This document shows, piece after piece, positions 21,595 through 33,938 of a DNA stretch of 64,000 bases (the first letter of the stretch is position 1; each line of letters starts with the position of its first letter). A program made the translations under genes and the position numbers. This stretch comes from Macrophomina tecta (taxonomy: Eukaryota > Ascomycota > Dothideomycetes > Botryosphaeriales > Botryosphaeriaceae). Under the pieces are notes generated by a model that made no database searches, had not been told where the DNA came from, and worked only from the letters and a program-made list of their open reading frames with translations. The DNA lies in NCBI GenBank assembly GCA_024180945.1, contig JAKSGN010000002.1, positions 620,001-684,000 on the forward strand, read 5' to 3'.

Positions 21595-24149
21595 AATGGG
21601 CGCGAGGCAGCCGTCCTCCCGTCACTCGGGCTACAGGCCGAGGCGGTTGGAGCAGCGGTGCGCAGGGCGGGAGCGCGTGCGGGACGGGTGGTGATGGGGG
21701 ATCGGGGGACCGCGAAGGGTCTGGCAGGCCGCGGTCGGGCGAGATTTGGCACTTGGGAAGCCGGGGGCGAAGATGCGCGCGCGCGCGCGTAAACAACGGC
21801 TCGCTGGCAGGTGCCGGGGACGGAGGGGTCCGGGTGGGCGATGACAGGCGGTTGAGACGAGATCGACGGAAGGGCGACGGTGGGCGCGTCGTGTCTTGCA
21901 GAGGGCCGCGCTCCGGTCGGGGAGGCTTTTGCGTGCTTAGGGGCTGCGGCTGCGGCTAATTGACGATAACAGCGTACGATAAGCGGAGCGGGAGCGGGCG
22001 CCGAGTCCAGACCACCTGGAGCTGGAGGCACGCGCGACACGGCGGGGAGGAGGGCTGCTGGGAGTGCTGGATGACGTCGCTGCTATCGCCAGGACAGAGG
22101 CGTCAAGGTTGCAGGGCGGATTGGCAAGTGGCAGCGCGGCGGAGAGGGCTGGCTGGGTTGGCGCGCAGGTGTTGCTCCGCTGGCAGCTGCTAACCTGCTG
22201 CCGCCTGCCTGTCGCCTTGGCTAGCCCACAACAGTGACGAAACGACTTGGCCGGTCCGCGGCCCCAGCACCTGGTCGCCCGAAATAACCCTACCCTGTCC
22301 GTCGCAAGCGCTGGCTCTGCCTCAGGCCGCCGATCCACTGCAGCCTTCGCAGCAAAATCGAAATCTTATCTCGACCTGGTAGCATGTCTGCTGCGTTCCA
22401 GCCCGCTACCTCGCCCGCCGCCTGTGGCCCCGCCTTCACTGTGCCCGTGCCGGCCTCAGGCTCCTCGCCTCAGCCTCACGTACGATGGCGCGCAAGCGAG
22501 CCTGCGTGCCGACTATGAACCCCGGCCTGGCTAACATCTAGCTAACTGCCCTTTCAGTGCTGGACGACCTCGCCCTGCCCGCCCTGCCGTGGAAGACTCA
22601 TTCCGGTTCTCTGGATTCGGCTACCTCCAGCCCTCCGCCCTCGCCGGCAAGCGGCGTGCAAGCACAACTCCCGCACGTGGCCGACCCAGCAACTGGACGG
22701 CCGGTTACTCTGATCCAGTGCAAATCGATGCCAATGCGCTTTCCCGGCCCCCAGTCCGCTGGCGTGCGCGGCGGCGAGCGTAGAGCAGCTGGGCGGATCC
22801 GGATCCACATCCGCTTGCGCTTGGACTTCTGCTCATTTGTCGTCTGCCAGCTCCCGCCGCCGAGGCTCACGATGCAGAACCGCCGCGCTTGAGGCTTGCA
22901 GTCCCTTGACATTCGCGGAAGGAGCCCTGTCTATCACGGCCTGTCCCGGGCGCTGGGTGTCCCAGAACGGCCGTTTTCCAGCCTCAAGGTATCCAGATCT
23001 GGCCATTGATGCACGAAAGGCCCTTCCGTCCTGGTCCCTGCCCGGCGCCATGCATCTTATCGCCTCGCAGTGTTCAGCTGCTGCGGCCAGTCAGGCTATC
23101 TCCGGATGCCTGCAGTATCTATCGATTTGTCTCAGCTGTCACTGCATTTCAAGTTTGACGAGCAACGGCGCGCCCACTCGGCACGTGCTAAACCAATATT
23201 GCACGACAATGTGGGCGAGACGGCATCCAATGCCTAGCAGTAGTCGCACTACCAGCGCTATCAGTCCGGCTCCCGAAAATGCGCGCAGTTGGGAGATGGT
23301 CTTCCCGGCCATCAGCCACCCGCAAGGCCGTCCAAGCCACAGCCCAGTTTGCGACTGCAAGCGTCCCAACCGCCTCTTAACCTGCGGCGAGGGGTCGGGA
23401 TTCTAGAAGCAGTAGCAGCGAAGGCACCGAGTCATTGTTGGGGCACAAGGCCGGGCATTCCACTGTCAATGGCAGCGTCCGATCAGCTTAGCCGGCCGAG
23501 CCGCGTGCTTGGATGGAAGCATACGAGCTCGTCAAGCGACTAAGAAAAGCTTAGAAGCCACAGACCGCTAAAGATATGCCCCCTGCACATGCGTGGCGCC
23601 AATGTGACGGTAAGGCCTGTCTGACCCGCTTCAATAATCCTGGGATAATCCCACGTATGTAAGAGACACGGCTCCTGCCCTTCGTCTCGTAAATTGAACT
23701 ATCCCCGCTCCTCCCTCTCCTCGCCACGTCCTCCAAAGTAAGCCAAATATTGTTTGCATTCCACTGCCGTCATACGCGTGGTGCGCCGTTATTCCGTTCA
23801 TAGTCTGGCGATCGCGCTCATTGTAGCCCCAATTTCTCGTCACCGGAACGTTAGCATCTCCGTCAATCATTCCAAACCCACAAGCCTGCTCCCAGTTGTC
23901 GGCTTCATCCATCAGGATCGGTGGCTTCCGCGGTACTTGAGAACCAGAACTTGGCCATACCGGGCTAAGAGAGCACTGTTCGCGCCGCATTTGGAAAAGA
24001 GCCTACCACCCATCGTCCGGACCACGGCTATCCCAACACATTGGCTGCGTGCTTGAAGAAAGACCTGCTACAATAAATAAGCATCTCCAGTGTTACTTCT
24101 GGCCTCAACAAGCGACACTTATCATCTCCACTTCGTACCTGTTGCCACC
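21595..24149. other. long GC-rich gene-free stretch
   Basis: About 2.5 kb between divergent genes. Open frames here are short or have Arg/Pro/Ala-rich low-complexity composition; none shows family features. It probably holds the PSY2 promoter and leader on the left and the leader of the 24150 gene on the right. A non-coding RNA is possible but cannot be supported. Confidence 0.45.
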
Positions 24150-25162
24150 ATGCCAATTTTCGCACGATCCAAAAATTCAAAGAAGGCGACAGACCAGCCA
24201 AAAGAGACTCCAACCGGCAAAAACACTTCTAATCCGGCTCCTGTTCGTCCTAATCTCACCCGCGCATCGACCGATGTCCCTCATGGATCTGTGGCTCCCC
24301 CGAAAAATACCTACACTCCGCAGCGACCGAGCAACCTCCGGGCCTCAAGCAGCGCTTCCATCAGGTCACTACCCGCCATGCCTCTCATGACAAGAAGTGC
24401 CGCAAGTGAGCCCAATCTGCCTTCGCGGGGCCGTCCCAGTCGGACAAACAGCGACCTCTCTATCGACTCGGTCATGATGTCCCGGAGTCAAAGCCCAAGC
24501 CCCAGTGGACGTATGGTTTTGCAGACCAGACAGGCGGACTTCAAGCCGACTGTGTATACGTATGATCCTAGCAAGGCTCCCGCCTTGGTGGGCCGCAAGA
24601 GGCCGCACCGTTCGTACCACTCCAAGCCGCCAACTAGGGCATCTTCTTTCGTAAGAAGTCCGCACATCTCTACTATGGTGGAAGAAAACGAAGAAGGTAC
24701 GCCTAATTGTATTTCCACGACTTGAAAAGTCACTAACGAGAAGACCAGTCGAAGAGCAGGCCGATAGCTCCTCCTCCTCTACAAAGTCTCATGAAAGTGA
24801 TTCTTCCACACAATCTCGTAAGATACGACGAATCCGCATCCCGCACGCAATCGCTTATCATGAACGCAGAATATGTGGAGATGGCACGAACCGGCAGCAA
24901 CCGCATGCAAGAACGTGGGAAAGAAGTCCCCGCACCGGATATCCCGGCCCGCAACCCCGCCAGGAACAGCACCAGCTCTCGACGAACGTCCACGGCGAGC
25001 AACACCGAAGCCAAGGTTGACTCAATGACCCCGACGCCCCGCAGCGACTCCCCGGAAGTCAAGTCTTCAGCAGGAAGCCATACTGAGTCGCCTGGTTCTC
25101 AGTCGAAGAAGCGCAGCTGGTTCTCCAAGAAGCGAAGTCCTGGTCCTATTGCAGCGCATTGA
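24150..25162 (+). CDS. serine-rich disordered protein, unknown
   Basis: Exons 24150-24696, 24749-24817 and 24870-25162 encode 302 residues. The start sits in an excellent context (GCCACCATGCC). The protein is almost entirely disordered: Ser, Pro, Thr and Arg dominate, with many RxxS and SP motifs (SRSQSPSPSG, TPTPRSDSP) that could be kinase sites. A conserved-looking patch is FKPTVYTYDPSKAPALVGRKRPHRSYHSKP. The C-terminus is basic (KKRSWFSKKRSPGP). Both introns have clean GTAC/GTAA donors and CAG acceptors, and frame continuity across them supports a real gene. No domain or signal peptide is seen. Function is unknown. Confidence 0.72.
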
Positions 25163-28100
25163 GCTCGATGATTTCCTCTCTCTGTGTCTCCTTTAAAAGT
25201 AGTAATGGTAACGGAACCGCTGGGCGGAGCGAGCCCTGACTTTCTACGCAAGTACTATAGCGTGCGTTTTCGACTCTTTGAGACAGCGTTGTCCTGCTCG
25301 CCTAAGGGGTGTGCAAAGCAAGGCCGAGATGCTCGCGGAGTTTATGAGTCTTTAGCGCCGGCGTTTCCATGTCTGAACATGTCCAGGACGAGTGTGGCTT
25401 TCTTCTTATCCCCTTTTCAGAACATCTTTGGCGACATACCAATTCTTCGGGCCGCGGCTGAACATTTCTGGGTCCACTTGTACAGCACATAAATGCACCT
25501 ATATCTTTCAACCATTCTATCTTGACAGGGCTGAAGTAGGTGATTCACTTTCGGTTAGTGCCATTGCTCGTGCTTTGAGACACTGCAGAAATGGACTGAT
25601 CGAGGCTGCTCTTGAAGGCCCGGAGGTTTCCAGGTCGACCAGCTCCGGCGCCGAAAGCACGTTCTCCCGCAGCGCGGAACGAGCGGATTCGCACGAAATG
25701 GGACGACGCGAATGCACTTGTGGGGTGCTCAAGGGGGGCGCCGGACATGTACGCGAGGCTGTACGGTCCTAATCGAGGGTGGGCTGGACCGGACTAGAGG
25801 GAAAAGGTAGAGAGCAAGGAGCCTTAAGCGAAGCCGCTCCACCACGTTTACAGCTCGGTAGTCCTCTCCAAAGCGCCGGATTTGGAATAGAGTGCGCGAT
25901 GCGCCGTGCAAGCAGAAGCGCCAGGCAGCTTGAGCTGTCCTGCTACGCCGCCTTGCCGAGTAACGCGGTCCCGGCATGCTGTTGGGTTCCTTGGGTCAGT
26001 ATGACGCCCACCCATCAGCAAATAGCTCTGCACGTTGAACAAATTCGAATGTTGGGCGGCCCGCCAATGTCTACGGCTGCACTGATGGTAGCCTAATCCC
26101 GCCGTTCAGCCCTAGAAGTACAGGAAACGGAAGTCGCGAAAGCTCATTGCCCGATGAGCCAGCCACGCTCCGGAGCCCACTTCTGCCAGCGCATCCGCCA
26201 TCCCTTGTTCTCGGACCCCACGCTCAACGGTAAGTGCCCTCAGATCCGTCTGGAAATCTCCGAAGAGCCAGCAAACACCGCGGCTGCCAAGGGGAGAAGA
26301 ACAAGGAGGCAAGAGCCGAACGACCTTACCGTTCGTGTGCCGGGCACACTACGCCAGGATCGTCAGGCCCTCCATAATAGCTTACCTGCCCGCCGGGATC
26401 AGGAACCATCGTGCTCTCTTCCCTTGCCGCGAAGATCAGGCAAAGATTGTTCAAAGATCAGCATCTTCCTGCCCGGCAACCCTGGGAAACGCACCCCGCC
26501 AGTAAGCCCGCGCAAAACCATCATCCGAAACCATGATACGTAACCGCTCCGTCTGACGAAGACGCATGAAGAAAAATCAAGACCTGTCATCACGGAAAAC
26601 CCACCCGCCCACCTGTCTTGAGTCCACCGCAAATCATTGCGATATTCAGACGAACATCCGAGCCGCGCTCATTTCCAGTCTCACCGGGCCAAAGCAACAA
26701 AAGAGCGCCGAAGTCGAGGGAACGACGCTATTGAAAGTGCCGGCGCTGCGGCGGCCGCGGCGCCCCGGCGGCACATGTGGGCACTTCCGTCCCATGGCGC
26801 AGGCCCGGACGCCCCGGCAAACGTGCTAGACACTGGATTCGTCGCCACGAAACGATAGATAAATGGGGGAGGCAGCAGCTGAGAGCCCGGAAAACTAGCG
26901 GAGTTTTGCTTGTGTGGTCCGCGGCCTGGCGCCAATAGCTCTGGCGCAGGCGACGCTGACTGGCTTTTTGGGAGAGGTACCCGATGCGCGGCGGCTGGCG
27001 CTAGCGTGGGCGGGAAAGCTGGTTTTTTTGGGCATAGTAGGTAAGCAGTAAGGCAAGGCAGCCGTTGAGATGAAGGGATGCGTGGGATTCCGCCATGATG
27101 AGCTGCAGGCATCCGCGGCGTGGAATAGAGTAACGGGTAGGTCGACGGAAGATGACTCGCGGTCGTAGGGCCTCGGGGAGTGCAGGATCGCCGGAGGATG
27201 CGCGAAGTCTGCAGCATGACACGAGGCGACAGCGCAAGAGGGATATTTTTGGCGAACGGGAATACAACGAGAGCGTGTCCGGATGCTTGCTGCGTCTGAG
27301 GGTCATATGGCACAGAGACGAGGGGAATACGAACGCCGCACCAGGCTTCGACGGCGCAGATGATCCATGGTGCAAGTTTATCTCCTTGGCCCTCGCTCCG
27401 CAAATTGCTTCGCGGCAGATCCCCGCGGTTTGGTGTAACCTTGGGGATAAGCAGAGGGTGGGGTAGCCGTTAAGAAGGATCGCACGCCCGGATTCTCTGT
27501 CAATGGCTCACGGGAGGCACAGAGCGACAGGTTCTAGCGGGGAGTTTGCGGACATATGAAAGGTGCGATTCTTCTTTTTTGATCCCGCTGTCCCGTGCAT
27601 CAACAACGCGAGTCAGAGCTCTTATCGCCTCTTTATCAGCAGCTTAAGACCTCTCTGTTCCTGTCTTCTGCTTCAGTCTCCAGTCTGCATCTTCTCTCCA
27701 ATTCATCTCCCGTGGAACGTTGCTTTTCAATTTTTACTTGAAGCCCCCCATCACGTGAACATTTCATCCCACCTTCCGCCCACCTTCCGCCCACCTTCCG
27801 CCCACCTCCGCCCCAAACAGCAGCAACTGTCCTGCACGAAGCCTTCTAGAAGCCCACGGGCAGCTCCGACGGCCCATCCCCAGAGAGGCAACGTGCCACC
27901 GGCCGCGTCCCACCGATCTTCGCCTTCTCCGCCCTCGACCCGCCAACCAGAATGCCCAGCAGCCTTTTGGCGGGCGAAAAAGTCGCCATGTTCTTTCTTT
28001 TTGCCCCGAGTCCAGATGCGCATGAGTCGCGTCCCGCCTTTTCGATGAAAAAGAAAATCCGCCCACCCACGCCGCACACCACACGACCCTTCCCTCCTGT

Positions 28101-28419
28101 CACGCCCGCATCCTTTCCTTCTTCCCTCGCGGAAGAGCTGCCAACAAACGAGTGAGCGACTTCTGGAGTTTTGCGCTTGCTGCCCGTTATAAAGCTCCAA
28201 CCACCGATACCCGCTGCTCAGTTACATAGCTGTAGTCCCGCTGCCGATCGAACTACTTGGTTTCCCGTCTAGTCGTGTAAGATCAGCCCTCGACGAATCG
28301 CACATCCTTGCCCTAGCCTTGTCGCCGCTGGCTATCTGAGAGCAAGGAGCGCGCAATAGAACAACCGAGAGAAGGGTTAGTCAGGTTCAGGAACGGGACT
28401 TCCGGGGATCATATACACC
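25163..28419. other. long gene-free stretch before the SLC35F gene
   Basis: More than 3 kb without a gene I can support. Several frames of 100-240 codons occur on both strands (for example minus 27403-26681), but they overlap each other and have no family features. The last ~850 bases are C/T-rich and include an 11-bp tandem repeat at 27770-27812; they look like promoter and leader of the transporter gene. Confidence 0.45.
27770..27812. repeat. 11-bp tandem repeat (CACCTTCCGCC), about four copies
   Basis: Three perfect copies of CACCTTCCGCC and one shortened copy stand head to tail about 610 bp upstream of the transporter start codon. It could be a repeated protein-binding site or a simple minisatellite. 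Confidence 0.75.
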
Positions 28420-29658
28420 ATGGCCTCCACCGACATTTCCACCACCGCCGCCCCGGCGCACCCATCCACAAGCGAGCAGCCGGAGATCGAGCACTACAGC
28501 GCCTCCTCCAACGGCGAGAATAAAGGCGGCGCGATTATCGAAACGAGCAGCGCGACGCCCGGTGACACCGCGCCGGAAGAGCAGCAAGAGCGGGAGAAGA
28601 GCCGCGGCTGGAGCTGGGTGAACATCCAGACGACCTACTTCAAGACGCGCTACTTCTGGTACGCGCTGGTACTGGGCCAGATCCTCGCGCTGTGCATCAC
28701 GTCGACCAACACCTTCTCGACGCTGCTTAGCCAAAAGGGCACCTCGATCCCAGCCTTCCAGACCTTCTTCAACTACGTGCTGCTCAACATCGTCTACACG
28801 CCCTACACGGTCTACAAGTACGGCTGGCGCAAGTACTTCCAACTTCTCCTCAAGGACGGCTGGCGCTACTTCATCCTCGCCTTCCTCGATGTCGAAGGCA
28901 ACTACTTCGTCGTGCTGGGCTACCGCTACGCGACCATCCTCTCGCTGCAGCTCATCAACTTCTTCGCCATAGTCGTCGTCGTCGCCATCTCGCTCATCTT
29001 CCTGCACGTCCGCTACCACCTGACGCAGTACCTCGGCATCCTGATCTGTATCGGCGGCATGGGCATCCTGCTCGCCTCTGACACTATCACCGGCTCCAGC
29101 GACACCGGCCCGGCCGCCGACCAGCTCAAGGGCGACCTCTTCGCCCTGCTCGGCGCCGCTCTGTACGGCCTGACCAACACCTTTGAGGAGTTCCTCGTCT
29201 CCAAGCGGCCCCTCTACGAGGTCCTCGGCCAGCTCGGCTTCTGGGCCATGTTCATCAACGGCGTCCAGGCCGCCATCTTCGACCGCGACAGCTTCCGCAG
29301 CGCCACCTGGGACTCCGAGGTCGGCGGCTATATGACCGGCTACACCCTCATCCTTTTCCTCTTCTACAGCATCGCCCCGCTGCTCTTCCGCCTGGCTTCC
29401 GCCGCCTTCTTCAACATCTCGCTGCTGACGGGCAACTTTTGGGGGGTCATCATCGGCATCCAGGTGTTCCATTACACGGTCCACTGGATGTACCCTATCG
29501 CCTTCGTTCTCATTATCCTAGGCCTGTTTGTCTACTTCTTGTCCGAAAGCGTTCTGGGAGAGGCTAAGAAGCCATGGTTGGGCGAAAACCAGGAAGAGGG
29601 TGTTGCCGGGGTGGGCACGGCAAAGAGGATGCAGGAGAATCCCGACGCACTCGTATGA
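28420..29658 (+). CDS. SLC35F-type (DUF914) multipass transporter
   Basis: A single exon encodes 412 residues. The first ~60 residues are hydrophilic and disordered. Ten hydrophobic segments then follow, beginning with YFWYALVLGQILALCITST and ending with YPIAFVLIILGLFVYFL. Signature stretches such as DVEGNYFVVLGYRYATILSLQLI and LYGLTNTFEEFLVSKRPLYEVLGQLGFWAMF match the SLC35F1/F2/F6 branch of the drug/metabolite transporter superfamily. Substrates in fungi are not established. The C-terminal tail is short and cytosolic. The start follows a CACCATGG context. The absence of introns is unusual for this window. Confidence 0.9.
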   Translation: MASTDISTTAAPAHPSTSEQPEIEHYSASSNGENKGGAIIETSSATPGDTAPEEQQEREKSRGWSWVNIQTTYFKTRYFWYALVLGQILALCITSTNTFSTLLSQKGTSIPAFQTFFNYVLLNIVYTPYTVYKYGWRKYFQLLLKDGWRYFILAFLDVEGNYFVVLGYRYATILSLQLINFFAIVVVVAISLIFLHVRYHLTQYLGILICIGGMGILLASDTITGSSDTGPAADQLKGDLFALLGAALYGLTNTFEEFLVSKRPLYEVLGQLGFWAMFINGVQAAIFDRDSFRSATWDSEVGGYMTGYTLILFLFYSIAPLLFRLASAAFFNISLLTGNFWGVIIGIQVFHYTVHWMYPIAFVLIILGLFVYFLSESVLGEAKKPWLGENQEEGVAGVGTAKRMQENPDALV

Positions 29659-30018
29659 GGGTCTTGTATACTCATATCCCTATACAAGAGGAAAATTTCC
29701 AAGATAAATCTTAATTCCATTTCATTTGCACGGCCGAATTCCATCAGCTTATGGGCTCCTCATTTAACATAGCTCGCTATCATTCTATCTGTGAAGAAAA
29801 GAAGTGATGCTAAGGCAGTCATCGCAGAAGATCAAGCAAGCCTTCTCAACCTTTTTTTTCATCCGGACCGTGGTCGTATACGTCCATCTCGCACGCTAGA
29901 ATCATGATCAAGAGCCATAGAGGTACCTGGTCATGTGCAGATGCTGTAACTGGATCTCTGCGGCAGTCACGACTAGTACACATACCTTCCGGCCACAAGA
30001 TAAGAATCGAAACTCGAA
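29659..30018. other. short intergenic between convergent genes
   Basis: Only 3' flanks of the two converging genes, with an AT-rich patch and a short T run near 29850. Nothing else is seen. Confidence 0.5.
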
Positions 30019-32605
30019 TTAGTTAAGACCCAGGTGAATATCAGTGTTGCTTTCGCATGGATCAGGACCGAAATAGATGTTGCAGTGCTCCCAGTCAATA
30101 TCGTTCTGCAGCTCAACCTTGAAGTAGGCGGCGTCGGTGATGTTTGTGAAACGGAACTCGACCACACGAAGCTGGAATTCTTGTTAGTAAGGGATGATGA
30201 GAATGAGTAGGCAGTCCTTACACCCTTAGGGTTAGCACCATTGACAATTCGCTCAAGCTTGCGGTTTTTTCCTCCGGCAAGCTTCGACAGTGCTGCTTGG
30301 CCCCAATCCTCGTCGGCGCCGACGGCGCGAACACAGCGGGTATGGCCAGCGTCGTAAAACCCGCGGAGTTTCTCGTTGACACTGACAGGATCGCCCATCT
30401 CTACCCAAAGCACACGGTGGGGATCATCGGGATACTCGATACCGTTGACAGTCGCCTGGAAATACTTCTCGCAATCTTGGCCACGCATGAAGAGAACCCA
30501 CGCGAAGGAATTACCGGGGCTGTACTCGACCTTCTCGATGCGCCCACCCCAGATGAATGCCTGGATGGTAGCAACAGTAGATGTGATGGGGAGGTTAGTT
30601 AACTTGACCAAGCGCTTCTGAGCACCTGCCGGGATGTCAGCAAATTCAAGCCAATTTCCCCCGGGTTCACCTACCGCCAAATAGTCTATTCTGTTGAGAG
30701 GGCCACTTGTCGAATCTGAGCTGGTTCCCGAGACTTTGAGTCTTCTTATGAGCAGTTTGGGCTTGCTTCGGGCTGCAGTTCTTTACCTCCTTCTCTTCAA
30801 TGGCCTCAGACTTCGATTCAGCCGCGTCAGCTAGGATCGATCCACGATTGCTGCTCTTGTCCCCAAGGTTAACTCCAGTGGAATGGAGGCCTGTATCAAC
30901 ATCGAAAGTCTCCTCAGTAACCTCCATGGATTCTTCTACGGATTTCGACCGCGGCTTATGGCCGAAGAGAGTCTTGCCGTACTTAGGGGCATTAGTACTT
31001 TTGCGGGAATGGTTGTTCAAGTCCGGTGCAGTGATGGCTTCCAGCATGTCAGCCGAGCGAACAGACTTCTCTTCAACCCTTCTGCGCATATTTGCAGCTC
31101 GTTTGATGACCAGCTCGCTCTCGCACTGAAGCTCGGCACACTTCTTGTTATCAGCATCGATCTGAGCGTTGACTGCAGCCTCCGAATCCTTCAGCTCCTT
31201 GTGCTCGTTCTGGATCCGTTGAAGAATTTCCTCGGCCTCAATAAGTTCGGAGTGCTTCCGACTGATCTGGGTGATGATCTCCTGGTGGCGAACGGTGGCC
31301 CTTTCTGTGTTCTCCTTTAGCTCGGCTTGTTGCTTCTGGGTCTTTATCAGGCCGTCCTTTTCTAATTGGTCAACCTTCTCGAGTAGCATGGTACGGAGAG
31401 CGGCTTCCGCAGCCACTTCTTTTTCACGCTTGATTTTCTCAGCTTCCACACGTTCGGCCTCGAGGTGCTTGGCTTCCTCCTTCCCGCGTCTAATACGTTC
31501 GGCCTCTTCTTGCTCGCGTTTACAGCGCTCAGCCTCTTCCTTCTCACGCTGGCGATGCTCAGCTTCCTCCTTCTCACGCTTGAGAAGCTCGATGCGTTCA
31601 GCTTCCTTTTTCTCTTCGACCTCACGACGCTTATCTTCCAGGCGAGCGGCTTCCTCTTCGGCCTTCCTATTCGCCTTCAAGCGATCCTGCTCATCCTTAG
31701 CAGCCTTATCAGCCGCCATGAGCTCAAGGCGGCGGTTCTCATCACGTTTCTCTGTAGTAGGGTTACGGCGAGCGCGCAACTTCGATAGACGGGCATCTAT
31801 CTCAGCTTGATGGGCGATAGTCTGAGCAGTGCGCTGATTCAGGTCTTGCCTGGAGCTACCGTCGTGCTGGAAATGACCAGCAGGAGCGTACTTGCTCCAT
31901 TCAAGGCCGCCATTGTCACTGGAAATGCTAGGAGCCATTGTTGCGCCTATGGAACTTGCCCTCAAAGTTTGTGCAAGAGCGTGAATCGGAAGCTCGTGGC
32001 GGGGTTTCTCGGCGCAGTTGGGATGGGTGCTATGCGAATAACGCTTGCTGGTAGCTTCGGCTTGGTCTTCCGCAAGTAGGTTTGCTAGGGAGCCAGGGAC
32101 TTTCTTGGGGTCTGTAAGCTTCTTAGCCGAGTGACTCGCGAACGGGAAAAAAAATATCTTGCTGTATGCAACAGCGTGAGGCACATAAGCGGAATCAGCG
32201 GCGTTGGCATGAGCCCCCGTGACTCACCCTGGAGGCCAGTGGAAATCATGAGCACTGACCTGGGTGAGGATGGAGTAACAAATCTGAGCCGTACGTGTCC
32301 CGGTGGAAGACGTCCTTTGCGGAAGTGCTCCGGGCGCTGTCGCCAGAGTGTGCCCGTGGATCGCTTGAGGTTTCTTCAGGTTCCAGGATGTTCGCCTTGT
32401 CCTGCAATGGTGGCAGGGTAAAGGATTCGAATGAGGTGGTGGTAGAGCGGTCTGTCGCAGCACCGTTCAGCGTTGCCGACGAGGGCTTACAGAGTGAGCC
32501 CTCGACAGAGTCGAGCTTGAAGTTCAGGCGGTGCAGATAACTCGAAAGGTCTTCACCTTGAAGCGTGTCAGCTGTGGCCCTTTCTTTGCGTGACAGGTCC
32601 GCCAT
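30019..32605 (-). CDS. coiled-coil protein with C-terminal RRM-like domain, unknown
   Basis: Proposed minus-strand exons are 32605-32260, 32111-30675, 30625-30222 and 30171-30019, giving 779 residues. After a disordered N-terminus there is a long charged coiled coil (about residues 205-375) with repeated heptads such as REKEEAERCKREQEEAERIRR-like units; basic and acidic residues alternate throughout. A Ser/Glu-rich linker follows. Intron 3 removal gives GGAQKRLVKLTNLP, which starts an RRM-like fold (LVKLTNLP as RNP2, SFAWVLFM as RNP1) in the last ~185 residues. The final intron has a perfect TACTAAC branch site and removal gives LRVVEFRFTNITDAAYFKV. The first intron (32112-32259) is the weakest junction; other splice choices exist. 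No named orthologue was recognised. Confidence 0.75.
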
Positions 32606-33324
32606 GACGAGCGTGTTAATGCTACAGTAGCGGCGAGTGGCAGAGACACGTGGAAAATGAAGTAGCTAACTCGGGCAGCTTGTTGATGGTGGAGCACTCA
32701 CGAGAACCAGTCCGCAGTGAAAGAATGAAAGGAAGGGTGGGGGAGTGGAGGAGAAGGAACGGGCGAGAGCACGAAAAGAGCGCGGCGGGTTCTTTACAGC
32801 ACCTGCCCTACGCCCTGCCTCATTCGGACTGCGAGAGCACCGCAGGGCAGGTGCAGGTGTGCCAGAGCACGCACCGCCGTGGCTGACTTGACTAGATGAA
32901 ACAAAGCCAGGGTGCCCATCTTTTTGCGGGCCTGCATATCATGCAAAACTGCAGCAAGCCGATATCTATCCCAGGCCTCACCTCATCCGGCCACCACCAC
33001 GCGGGCTCAATCGCTGCAACGACGCTCCACTTCCGGAGCACTTTAAACACACCACCTACATGGTACAGCCTTTCGCTACCAGCACAGCTTATGCGTTGAA
33101 CTTGAGGATAGACCCATTGGGAATCAGCATGTTCCATGCGCTGGCATCGAAACCCTTCCCCCACCACCAAAAACCCTCCTATCAAAGATAATGTCTCCCA
33201 CACAGCAAGCACCTACCATGCGCACCTCCTTCTTACGCCTATTGCAAGGATGCTCAGTTCAGTCCACAGCTTTTATTCTCAGTGTAGCCGCGATCGGAAT
33301 AAGATATAGAAGACAGCGCCAGTA

Positions 33325-33357
33325 GGGGGGGGAAAAAAAAAGAAAAAAGAAAAAACA
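33325..33357. repeat. poly-purine run (G8 then A-rich)
   Basis: Eight G are followed by about 25 bases of A broken by single G or C. Low-complexity sequence without visible function. Confidence 0.6.
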
Positions 33358-33654
33358 AAGGCCAGATATGCCATGTGAGTCAGGCCAACAAAATTGCAAC
33401 ATACTCTTTTGATATGGATTCAAATGCTTGCTCGCAAGTGTATGTTACCAGTTATACGAACGCCCCCAGGATGGATTTATTTTCCACATGTGTGCAGGCG
33501 CTTGCAGCCAAGATACATCGAACACTCAGCTCAATACACGTATGTCATTCCAGAGCGAAGCCTGCGGTCGACGGGATTTGCAACAAATCGACGAGTAGTA
33601 GGACGCGATTGGGCAAAGACTGGATTCTCCAGACAACCTCAAACGACTTACCAC

Positions 33655-33938
33655 CTCTCTGAGCACCAAAATGCAAGGAGACAGTCGAGACATGGCATAT
33701 AAGCTCAAGGGCCAGCGGCCTGTCGTGATACTGAATCACGCTGACTAGGGATGTTGAAGAGGAATATTGTACCTGCGATGGACAGGCGGCGCTGTTGCGG
33801 GAGTGGAGTCGGGGTGAAGACCTGTTCGGCAGGTAGCTTGTGCCTGCGCGCATTAGCATGATCCACCTCGCAGGTGGAACTCTGTGGTTCCAGGGGCTTT
33901 AAGCGTTCCCCTTTGCTGACTTCCCGTATTGATGCCAT
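33655..33938 (-). CDS. possible small basic/phospho-site protein
   Basis: From ATG 33938 a frame of about 56 codons reads MASIREVSKGERLKPLEPQ and ends QQRRLSIAG before a GTACAA donor-like site at about 33771. Splicing to a CAG acceptor near 33661 would add E-R-W and a stop, giving about 60 residues. The composition is protein-like, and RRLSIA is a strong basophilic-kinase type site. The acceptor is uncertain and I recognise no family. It could equally be a chance frame. Confidence 0.25.

Noticed and set aside
21483..22040. 185-codon minus-strand frame near the PSY2 start
   Set aside because: It overlaps PSY2 exon 1 in another frame and is Pro/Ala/Arg low complexity, as expected of GC-rich leader DNA.
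26681..27403. 240-codon minus-strand frame
   Set aside because: No domain and low-complexity Pro/Ala/Ser composition; nothing around it looks like a gene structure.
28387..29484. 365-codon minus-strand frame opposite the SLC35F gene
   Set aside because: It is an antisense shadow of a GC-biased coding exon; it is Glu/Val/Asp-rich with no family features, while the plus strand is clearly a transporter.
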